A stretch of DNA of 5,651 nt from Archaeoglobaceae archaeon (GTDB lineage: Archaea; Halobacteriota; Archaeoglobi; Archaeoglobales; JdFR-42). The notes beneath the pieces are model-generated. The model worked only from the letters and a program-made list of their open reading frames with translations. It was not told the origin of the DNA and searched no databases. A program made the translations under genes and the position numbers. The DNA lies in NCBI GenBank assembly GCA_015523685.1, contig WAJW01000201.1, positions 1 to 5,651 of the forward strand, given 5' to 3'. Shown here piece after piece: positions 1-5,089 of this stretch (position 1 is its first letter; the number at the start of each line of letters is the position of its first letter).

Positions 1-161
1 AGGCATGCCAGAGGATAATCAACACCCTTTTCTTCAATTTTAACAACCCTGATTCTCGAAAAACCGGGATTTGCTCTCCTAGTTTTGATCATTGAACAAC
101 CCATCTCACATATTCTGCATCCCGTACATTTATCTGGATCAGGAATGAGTATATATTTCAT
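1..161 (-). CDS. 4Fe-4S ferredoxin-like electron-transfer protein (N-terminal part, runs off left edge)
   Basis: Translating the minus strand from the ATG at 161-159 gives 53 codons with no stop before the window edge, so only the N-terminus is present. It begins MKYILIPDPDKCTGC and holds one complete C-x2-C-x2-C-x3-C cluster motif (C12, C15, C18, C22), followed by an NPGF-RIRV segment. A further cysteine after Y-P-L-A (C53) is probably the first ligand of a second cluster. This layout is that of multi-cluster ferredoxin-like subunits such as HycB/CooF or those encoded beside aldehyde:ferredoxin oxidoreductases (family knowledge). It probably shuttles electrons in the cytoplasm. It lies 38 bases after the ureohydrolase stop and is probably in the same operon. 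An AT-rich TATA-like stretch (about 196-203, minus strand) could add an internal promoter, and GGTG just before the ATG is a weak, close ribosome binding site. The partner enzyme is outside the window. Confidence 0.85.
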   Translation of the reverse strand, partial: MKYILIPDPDKCTGCRICEMGCSMIKTRRANPGFSRIRVVKIEEKGVDYPLAC

Positions 162-199
162 GGGCACCACGTTGCTATATGATTATCGACTTGCGATAT

Positions 200-1237
200 T
201 TAATTATTTCGATTAAATGCTGAATCAATAATTTCTAAGATGGAAAGGGCCACATCAAAGGGAGGTTTTAATTTTCCTGAGGAGTACGGATCGAATTCAC
301 AGATATCAATTCCTGCAATCCTGCAGTTATCAGTGACAGATCTAACCGTCTCGACAATCGCTTTGCATCCAACACCCCTGTGCTCAGAAAACCTTACTCC
401 ATCACAGCACGTATTTGCACCGACATCCAGATCGATGGAGATATAAACTGCATCCCCATCACATTCCTCTATTGCAGAACGGATTATACCTGCGGGATTG
501 CTCCTGAGCCTTTCAGAACGTATGATTTTTACCCCTCTTTCTTCCTGCCCCAGATAGAAATTAACGTATCTCGCCACTCTCGAGTCATCTATTTCCTGAG
601 CGGATTCCGGAGGATAATCAACCACACCGGCAACGATGGTACTTTCTCGCTCTACAACATTCCATTCCCAGAGAAAATGAAGAAATGAGTCTGCATTGTA
701 GGAGTTTGGTCTGCCATAGATGAACGGATTATCTGTGCTGTACCTCGACTCCGGATTTGTTTCAGCATCGTACTGCAATAACCCGCACCTTATTTCAGGG
801 AGAATGCAATCAAAATGGGCATCAAGCACGAGGTAGATTAATTTCTCTCCATCCATCCTTTCTGATACTGCCCTGAGAACACCCCCGGAAAGGGAGTGGT
901 CAACTCCTATAAGCACGGGCAGGCTCTCCACATCCCTGCATGTCTCTTCAACCAGTTCCGCATATTCGAGGCATCCACCGGAGTCAATGAAAACAACAAA
1001 ATTCTCCACGCTCATCAGGGGTAAATCTGATGGCTCAGGGAGGGGTCTCAACCAGCTCTCAACATCTATTCTGTTGAATTGCTTTCCTGTCCTTTTCTCT
1101 ATCTCCACCGAGGGGTCACTCCACTCAAGTAAACCCGGATTTAGAATTGCCTTTCTCTTTTTCTCAATTCTGGGCTCTCTCTCGTCCGGATCCAGAGTGC
1201 AGGATAAAAAATGTATGTTATCTGCAGTATTTCTCAT
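200..1237 (-). CDS. ureohydrolase (arginase/agmatinase/formiminoglutamase superfamily), substrate unknown
   Basis: This 345-residue protein keeps the binuclear manganese site of the ureohydrolase fold: H114 in GVDHS (usually GGDHS), D139/H141/D143 in the DAHFD motif, and D269/D271 in SIDLDVGA. E314 in GIDICEFDP matches the late conserved acidic residue. Enzymes of this family hydrolyse guanidino or formimino groups, or related C-N bonds, in the cytoplasm. The segment after DAHFD lacks the S-H-G-T-x-F-R-R type loop that I know from agmatinases and has instead a longer insert with YSTDNPFIYGRPNSYNADSF. Neither arginine nor agmatine can therefore be assigned as substrate. About 75 residues before the first core strand are not recognised. 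The ATG at 1237-1235 is supported by GAGGAG at 1247-1242, inside the end of the preceding gene, so the two genes overlap by 20 bases and are probably translationally coupled. A role in acting on a nitrogenous intermediate of the operon's pathway is inference. Confidence 0.85.
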   Translation of the reverse strand: MRNTADNIHFLSCTLDPDEREPRIEKKRKAILNPGLLEWSDPSVEIEKRTGKQFNRIDVESWLRPLPEPSDLPLMSVENFVVFIDSGGCLEYAELVEETCRDVESLPVLIGVDHSLSGGVLRAVSERMDGEKLIYLVLDAHFDCILPEIRCGLLQYDAETNPESRYSTDNPFIYGRPNSYNADSFLHFLWEWNVVERESTIVAGVVDYPPESAQEIDDSRVARYVNFYLGQEERGVKIIRSERLRSNPAGIIRSAIEECDGDAVYISIDLDVGANTCCDGVRFSEHRGVGCKAIVETVRSVTDNCRIAGIDICEFDPYSSGKLKPPFDVALSILEIIDSAFNRNN

Positions 1238-2237
1238 TGTACTCCTCTGCAGCTCTCACCATCGCCTTGATATTATCCAGTGGAGCCTGCGGTGGAATTG
1301 CACATGCCCCGCAGAGTATGTCGATTCCATCGTTCAGAGCTTTCATGGAGTATTCCCTGACCTTTTCCGGCGTTCCATTGAGCAGGCCCTCGATGGTTGG
1401 GACGTTACCCACGAGAGCAAGTTTCCCGGCAAGTTTTTCTTTTGCAGTTTTCACCTCAACCATTGAGTCAAATGAGAATGCATCGAATCCAGAATCCCTT
1501 ATGTAATCAAGAAATCTGGTTGTGTTACCACATATGTGCAGGATTACGGGAAAATCCACGCTGGAGGATATCTTTTTGTATGCTGGAAGAAGCAGATCTC
1601 TGAAGCTCACCGGACTTATCAGATCTCCGCTTGCAGTCGGATCTGCGATGCACAGAATATTCCCTCCGCTCTCCATCACCCTCTTTGCATACTCTATGTT
1701 GAAGTCCGCAAGCAACAGGAGTGTCTCTCCCACCTTTTCCTTCTCCTTCAGTGTCAGTCTTAGCATTTTTTCTGCACCTATGAGATGGCCAAGTAGTGTG
1801 TATGGACCGACAATCTGAGGATATATTGGGAGAAAATCCCCGTATTTTTCGCTCAGTTTCTTGAGAGCGTCAAAAACTATGTGAAATCTGCCCCTCTCAA
1901 ATATCTCATCTGAAAAGTCAATCTGATCCATGCTCTCAAATGCCGGCTTTGTAACATATGGATTCCTGCCCATCTTACCCATGTTCAGCTCACTGCCGAA
2001 TGCTTCAGCCTCCACGGTGAGCTCAAAGGGAACCTTTATCCCTTTGAGTTCTGCAACCTCGTATGCAGCAGATGCAAGCCTGACCATGAGGTCAACATCT
2101 GAATGGGCAGATGGCCAGTAGGCATCTACAGCCTTCATCTGATCGATGGTCGGTGTGGTGAGAGGGCTTGAAGCAAGTGTCAGGCAATCTCTCTTTCTGT
2201 TTTTCAGAATTTCATTAACAAGTTCCAGATAGTTCAT
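1218..2237 (-). CDS. MtaA/MtbA-type methylcobamide methyltransferase homologue (URO-D superfamily)
   Basis: The 339 residues match in length and layout the methylcobamide:coenzyme M methyltransferases. The zinc site is visible as H234-x-C236 in LHICGN and C312 in CGACAIPPQAP. The segments DAYWPSAHSD (38-47), PFELTVEAEAFGSELNMG (70-87) and the C-terminal APLDNIKAMV are characteristic of MtaA/MtbA as I remember them. The R-Q-A-G-R motif near the N-terminus of true uroporphyrinogen decarboxylases is absent, which argues against haem synthesis. Family members move a methyl group from a methylated corrinoid protein to a thiol such as coenzyme M. The real acceptor here is not determinable, and no corrinoid protein is encoded in the window. 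The ATG at 2237-2235 is preceded by GGGGAGGA (2249-2242). It starts 33 bases after the Fe-S gene stop and overlaps the ureohydrolase gene by 20 bases at its end, so it sits firmly in the operon. Confidence 0.9.
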   Translation of the reverse strand: MNYLELVNEILKNRKRDCLTLASSPLTTPTIDQMKAVDAYWPSAHSDVDLMVRLASAAYEVAELKGIKVPFELTVEAEAFGSELNMGKMGRNPYVTKPAFESMDQIDFSDEIFERGRFHIVFDALKKLSEKYGDFLPIYPQIVGPYTLLGHLIGAEKMLRLTLKEKEKVGETLLLLADFNIEYAKRVMESGGNILCIADPTASGDLISPVSFRDLLLPAYKKISSSVDFPVILHICGNTTRFLDYIRDSGFDAFSFDSMVEVKTAKEKLAGKLALVGNVPTIEGLLNGTPEKVREYSMKALNDGIDILCGACAIPPQAPLDNIKAMVRAAEEYNEKYCR

Positions 2238-2245
2238 GCAATCCT

Positions 2246-2270
2246 CCCCTTCAAAAAAATATTGAAAAGG
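2246..2270 (-). other. intergenic hairpin with U-rich loop, possible mRNA processing or partial termination site
   Basis: Directly after the Fe-S gene stop the minus strand reads CCTTTTCAA, a 7-base loop TATTTTT, then TTGAAGGGG. The arms pair over 9 positions if two G-U wobbles are allowed. A run of seven T residues spans the loop and the start of the 3' arm, and the last G residues of the stem run into the Shine-Dalgarno sequence GGGGAGGA of the methyltransferase gene. Such a structure could lower translation of the next gene, stabilise the upstream message, or act as a weak U-tract terminator. The function is inference; the base pairing is visible. Confidence 0.4.
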
Positions 2271-3413
2271 TTAAAGAGTTTTCCTCACAAGTTCTATTAT
2301 ATCGTAAACCGGCACAGATGGTTCCGCATCCTGAAGGTTCCTGACACAGAAAGGACATGCAGTGACTATTGCCTCTATTCCGAGTGATTCGGCCTCTTCC
2401 ACTCTCTTCTTTGAAGTTTCCAGGGCCAGATCGGGAAACGCTCCCTTGACACCTCCTCCAGCTCCACAGCAGTAGGCATTTCCTCTGTTTCTCGGCATTT
2501 CTATCAGCTCTGCACCTATTTTTCTGAGAATTTCCCTTGGCTCTTCATAGACCTCTGCCTGCCTTCCAAGGTGACATGGGTCATGGTACGTAACCTTCAT
2601 TCCGAGACTGCTCGATGGGTTAATTTTGTCAAGCAGATACTGGGTAATGTGCTGGAACTTCAGTTTATCATATCCTTTGAAGTCAAAACTGGCGTAATCC
2701 CTCGTCAGGGTCTTGTAACACCCCGCACACGTTGTTACAACATCCGTTATTCCTGTTTCCACGATCCTGTCAATGGTTTCCCCCATGATCTGCTCGGCAG
2801 CATCCCACTGTCCCGTACGGATCAGAGGAGAGCCACAGCACACCTCATCCTTCCCGAGTATTGTGAATTCAATGCCGAGAGCCTTGAAAACTTCTGCAGC
2901 TGCTTTTGGAATCTCAGGTCTTCTCAAAGCCGCAGTGCATCCGACGAAGTAAAGCAGTTCTCCACCTTCGTATTTCGAATCCGCCCAGTCTTCTTTTCTC
3001 TCTGGATCTTCTCCATATGGATTCCTGTATTTAAGGACGTTCTCAGCTATCCTTCCATGCTCCTTCGGGAACCTGCCAGCTTTGACGGCTTCGTATCTCA
3101 GAGCCTCTATTGTATGGAGGATCTCGGGCTTGAAATCCGTCTGACACTGATACTCACACCCACCACAGACATTGCATGTGAAGAGAGAGTTGACAAGAGT
3201 GTCCGTCCATCCGGTTGCCCCGGTTAAAATGGCCTTTGCCATGGCGGATTTGCTTCTGCTCCCCAGATATGCATCGAATTTGAAACGCTCACCCTGTGGA
3301 CATATGGGTGCAAATAGGGGAGGGGGGCCGTACGTATATGCAACCTTGCACGTACCACAGTACGTACACATGTAAACAGCATCCTTAAGTTCCTCAAGTT
3401 TTTTGAATCCCAT
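2271..3413 (-). CDS. Fe-S oxidoreductase with two CCG domains (HdrD/GlcF type)
   Basis: The 380-residue protein has two N-terminal cluster motifs. The first is C16-x2-C19-x2-C22 with the fourth ligand, C38, 15 residues later in ICPQGERF. The second is the classical C80-x2-C83-x2-C86-x3-C90. Two CCG domains follow: C159, C192-C193-G, C229-x2-C232, then C280, C315-C316-G, C353-x2-C356. This is the architecture of HdrD, GlcF, LutA/LldE and related proteins, in which CCG domains bind clusters or reduce a disulfide or quinone (family knowledge). No membrane segment is seen, so it is cytoplasmic or peripheral. I chose the ATG at 3413-3411, preceded by GAGGTGA with a 5-base spacer. A GTG three codons upstream (3422-3420) overlaps that site and is less likely. 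It follows the flavoprotein gene by 5 bases and is presumably its electron acceptor. Its true acceptor (disulfide, menaquinone or ferredoxin) cannot be read from sequence. Confidence 0.93.
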   Translation of the reverse strand: MGFKKLEELKDAVYMCTYCGTCKVAYTYGPPPLFAPICPQGERFKFDAYLGSRSKSAMAKAILTGATGWTDTLVNSLFTCNVCGGCEYQCQTDFKPEILHTIEALRYEAVKAGRFPKEHGRIAENVLKYRNPYGEDPERKEDWADSKYEGGELLYFVGCTAALRRPEIPKAAAEVFKALGIEFTILGKDEVCCGSPLIRTGQWDAAEQIMGETIDRIVETGITDVVTTCAGCYKTLTRDYASFDFKGYDKLKFQHITQYLLDKINPSSSLGMKVTYHDPCHLGRQAEVYEEPREILRKIGAELIEMPRNRGNAYCCGAGGGVKGAFPDLALETSKKRVEEAESLGIEAIVTACPFCVRNLQDAEPSVPVYDIIELVRKTL

Positions 3414-3418
3414 TGCTC

Positions 3419-3425
3419 TCACCTC
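3419..3425 (-). promoter_or_regulatory. ribosome binding site that decides the Fe-S protein start
   Basis: GAGGTGA on the minus strand overlaps the last codons and stop (TGA, 3421-3419) of the flavoprotein gene and stands 5 bases before the ATG at 3413. It matches the archaeal consensus GGAGGTGA, which favours the ATG over the in-frame GTG lying inside this site. The arrangement implies translational coupling of the flavoprotein and its Fe-S partner. Confidence 0.8.
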
Positions 3426-4846
3426 ACAAGCAGTTTCCCGGGGTTCATTATGTTATTAGGGTCGAGCATGTCCTTAACCCTCTTAACAAGCTCAACATAG
3501 CCCGGATCAGCACGCTTGTACACCTCTTCCAGGAATTCAATGGGAGGTTTATAGGGGATTCCACCCACATCCAGTGCAACCTGAAGTGCCTCAACAATAG
3601 CTTCCTTTGCGTTTCTGATCTTCTCCGGATCTCTCTTGTCGAATGGGGTCATCGCTCTGAGCATACCATAGTGTGTACCCCTGTACAGCGTGACCCTGAC
3701 TGAAGGGCTCAGCCCCCTCCTTATGTATATCTCCTTCCACCTGTTGAACGCTTCAGGCCACTTGGGGGCTGGAGTAAATGTTCCAGGCCATGAGATTCCT
3801 CCTCCTGCTGACTTTGCGTAATTTTTCGTGGAACCAACAATCTGGCTTGGAAGCTGGGTTCTTGCTCTCTTGGCCTCTTCGGGATACTCGTACTCTTTGA
3901 CACTGCTTCCATTCTCCTGTTCCTCCCTGAGGGCCATCTCCCACATCTCTCTTTTTGCCTCCAGCTCTTTTTCAGTATAGCCTGAGATCACGCTGTAGCT
4001 GAACCATTCAGGTTCGTCGTCGGGCTTTGGTCTGTAGGGATAGGGAATGGGGATCTGGGCAAGCCACCAGCTAACTGCCGTGAGATCGTCTGCAGCCTCG
4101 TATCTTCCCCACCTGATCATATAGGATGTCATATCCTCTATATTTTCCGCAGAAACGGTAAGAACATCCCTGTAATCAGGTATGGCCCACACATTTATTC
4201 CGAGCTTTGTCACTATTCCCGTGGTCCCGAGCATTCCAATAAACATTCCATCAAGTCTCGGTACGGGATAGAGGGCGTGCCATGAGCCCGTTATTCCTGC
4301 ACTTCCAAGCCGTACGAGCTCTCCTGTTGGAAGTACAACTTCCATGCTTGTTATCATCTGGCTGTTGAGACCATACCTTCCGGTCAGATGCCCGATCCCG
4401 TGGTTTATGGCACAGGCAAGGACTGATGCTGAAGGAGGGCCAACGGGCCATCCGAACTGGAGTCCCTTCCTGTAGAGGGCCTCGGCAAGCTGAGCATGGC
4501 TCACTCCGGGCTCAATCACTGCATACCGCATCTCCTCATTTATCTCAATGATCCTGTTCATTCTCTTGAGATCGAGAATTATCCCCCCCTTCTCAGGTAT
4601 GCAGAGGCCACCGATGTTTGTCCCAGCCGTGAATGGAACAACCGGAACTTTTTCTTCATTGGCCATCTTCAGTATTTCCTGAATTTCCTCAACCGTTTCC
4701 GGCAGGGCAACAATATCAGGCATTTTTGGCTCGACAAAAGACAGGTCATAGGAATAGGCGAACCTCACAAACTCGTCATCGCTGACCCATTCGTCCCCGA
4801 GAATATCAACAAGCTTTTTGTATACCCTTTCTTTATCCCAGGACAT
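3419..4846 (-). CDS. FAD-linked oxidoreductase, PCMH-type FAD domain, vanillyl-alcohol-oxidase-like C-terminus
   Basis: This 475-residue protein has a PCMH-type FAD domain at about 41-224. PDIVALPETVEEI is the typical domain opening, VVPFTAGTNIGG (69-80) the pyrophosphate loop, GPPSASVLACAINHGIG (136-152) the second flavin-binding stretch, and DGMFIGMLGTTGIVTKLGI (199-217) the G-T-x-G-I-V-T-K motif. The C-terminus DPNNIMNPGKL is the usual family ending. Metal-site signatures of D-lactate/glycolate/2-hydroxyglutarate dehydrogenases (H-x-G-D-G-N and G-E-H-G) are missing. In their place are RGTHYGMLRAMTPFDKRDPE (389-408) and GGIPYKPPIEF (428-438), which resemble 4-cresol dehydrogenase/vanillyl-alcohol oxidase as I recall them. 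The enzyme probably oxidises a small hydroxylated substrate, giving electrons to the next gene's Fe-S protein. The substrate is unknown, and no covalent flavin residue can be assigned. The ATG at 4846 has AGGGGGT about 5 bases upstream and lies inside the end of a 45-codon ORF. Annotation pipelines may label it GlcD. Confidence 0.9.
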   Translation of the reverse strand: MSWDKERVYKKLVDILGDEWVSDDEFVRFAYSYDLSFVEPKMPDIVALPETVEEIQEILKMANEEKVPVVPFTAGTNIGGLCIPEKGGIILDLKRMNRIIEINEEMRYAVIEPGVSHAQLAEALYRKGLQFGWPVGPPSASVLACAINHGIGHLTGRYGLNSQMITSMEVVLPTGELVRLGSAGITGSWHALYPVPRLDGMFIGMLGTTGIVTKLGINVWAIPDYRDVLTVSAENIEDMTSYMIRWGRYEAADDLTAVSWWLAQIPIPYPYRPKPDDEPEWFSYSVISGYTEKELEAKREMWEMALREEQENGSSVKEYEYPEEAKRARTQLPSQIVGSTKNYAKSAGGGISWPGTFTPAPKWPEAFNRWKEIYIRRGLSPSVRVTLYRGTHYGMLRAMTPFDKRDPEKIRNAKEAIVEALQVALDVGGIPYKPPIEFLEEVYKRADPGYVELVKRVKDMLDPNNIMNPGKLLVR

Positions 4847-4970
4847 ATTTTACCCCCTGACAGAGAATGACAAAATCTGTCAAAGATACGTATCTTATAA
4901 ATCTTTTTATTTTGCAGATGAACTCCGATACGCTTATATCAATGTTAACTCCATTTATCTCATATTTCAT
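4833..4970 (-). CDS. small 45-residue protein at the head of the operon, unrecognised
   Basis: A minus-strand ORF of 45 codons runs from the ATG at 4970-4968 to TAA at 4835-4833. It is preceded by GGAGGTGA (4984-4977) with a 6-base spacer, an almost perfect archaeal ribosome binding site. It ends 14 bases inside the flavoprotein gene, in another frame. The product begins MKYEINGVNIDISVSEF. Alternating polar and hydrophobic residues at 2-13 suggest a beta hairpin. Residues 15-28 could form a basic amphipathic helix (K20, K22, R23, R26), and the end is a second hydrophobic strand. There are two separate cysteines, C19 and C37, and no signal peptide. I do not recognise the family. It could be a small partner or regulator of the flavoprotein, or a leader ORF that couples translation. 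Reality rests on the ribosome site and operon position; it could still be a chance ORF. Confidence 0.6.
   Translation of the reverse strand: MKYEINGVNIDISVSEFICKIKRFIRYVSLTDFVILCQGVKYVLG
4858..4882. repeat. TGACA/TGACA/TGTCA repeats at 10-base spacing
   Basis: On the plus strand TGACA starts at 4858 and 4868, and its reverse complement TGTCA starts at 4878. The last two form an inverted repeat TGACA-N5-TGTCA. The 10-base steps place the copies on one face of the helix, as expected for a protein-binding site. The site lies within the small ORF, just before the flavoprotein start, so coding constraint or chance is also possible. Confidence 0.3.
4883..4901 (-). promoter_or_regulatory. possible internal TATA box with adjoining 14-base palindrome
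   Basis: The minus strand carries TTTATAAG (4901-4894), close to the archaeal TATA consensus, with a purine-rich AAAAAGA before it as a possible BRE. A transcript would start near 4870-4875, giving the flavoprotein gene a short leader. The perfect palindrome AAGATACGTATCTT (4883-4896) overlaps the downstream edge of the TATA box, a common position for an archaeal operator. The site lies inside the 45-codon ORF: if that ORF is real this may be a secondary promoter, and if not it is the main operon promoter. Confidence 0.4.
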
Positions 4971-4976
4971 GGCAAA

Positions 4977-4984
4977 TCACCTCC
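4977..4984 (-). promoter_or_regulatory. ribosome binding site of the 45-codon ORF
   Basis: GGAGGTGA on the minus strand is the full complement expected for the 3' end of archaeal 16S rRNA, and it stands 6 bases before an ATG. It is the strongest such site in the minus-strand operon and the main reason for calling the small ORF a gene. Confidence 0.7.
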
Positions 4985-4989
4985 AATGC

Positions 4990-5006
4990 TTTCTGTATTT
5001 CAGAAA
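4990..5006. promoter_or_regulatory. inverted repeat, possible operator of the minus-strand operon
   Basis: TTTCTG-TATTT-CAGAAA is a perfect 6-base inverted repeat around a 5-base centre. It lies between the proposed minus-strand TATA box (5010-5017) and the small ORF's ribosome site, where a repressor would block transcription start. It could also form a weak hairpin in a transcript. Short palindromes in AT-rich DNA are common, so confidence is low. Confidence 0.35.
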
Positions 5007-5009
5007 AAA

Positions 5010-5017
5010 TTATATAT
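5010..5017 (-). promoter_or_regulatory. candidate TATA box of the minus-strand operon
   Basis: The minus strand reads AAG followed by ATATATAA. With the usual archaeal spacing of about 26 bases, transcription would start near 4987-4990, giving a leader of about 20 bases that contains the GGAGGTGA site of the small ORF. This geometry fits well and supports the small ORF as first gene. It is based on position and composition only. Confidence 0.45.
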
Positions 5018-5047
5018 CTTACTTGAATCAGAGGCAACCAAAACATA

Positions 5048-5055
5048 ATATATAG
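5048..5055 (+). promoter_or_regulatory. candidate TATA box of the permease gene
   Basis: ATATATAG lies 22 bases before the ribosome binding site GGGAGGT (5077-5083). Standard spacing would start the transcript near 5074-5078, giving a very short leader. With the minus-strand element at 5010-5017 it makes a compact divergent promoter region. Confidence 0.35.
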
Positions 5056-5076
5056 TCATTAACTTATAAACCGTAA

Positions 5077-5083
5077 GGGAGGT
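5077..5083 (+). promoter_or_regulatory. ribosome binding site that decides the TTG start of the permease
   Basis: GGGAGGT is followed by a 6-base spacer and TTG at 5090-5092. The first in-frame ATG (5126-5128) has no comparable site upstream, so the TTG is the better start. Confidence 0.75.
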
Positions 5084-5089
5084 ACCGGT

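Noticed and set aside
240..1506. Several plus-strand ORFs of 68-159 codons opposite the ureohydrolase and methyltransferase genes
   Set aside because: They lie antisense to genes with clear family motifs, and their translations show no domain pattern.
1218..2237. Haem-pathway uroporphyrinogen decarboxylase (hemE)
   Set aside because: The N-terminal R-Q-A-G-R motif is missing, and the H-x-C plus C zinc site of the MtaA/MtbA group is present.
2571..3227. Plus-strand ORF of 218 codons
   Set aside because: It is antisense to the Fe-S protein, whose cysteine motifs fix the true frame. The long open frame is a by-product of its codon use.
3411..3422. GTG at 3422 as start of the Fe-S protein
   Set aside because: The GTG lies inside the GAGGTGA ribosome site that serves the ATG at 3413, and it has no site of its own.
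3419..4846. Confident assignment as D-lactate dehydrogenase or glycolate oxidase subunit GlcD
   Set aside because: The H-x-G-D-G-N and G-E-H-G motifs are absent, so gene order alone is not enough.
5064..5070. TTATAAA as TATA box of the permease gene
   Set aside because: Standard spacing would start transcription after the TTG codon and exclude the strong ribosome site at 5077-5083.
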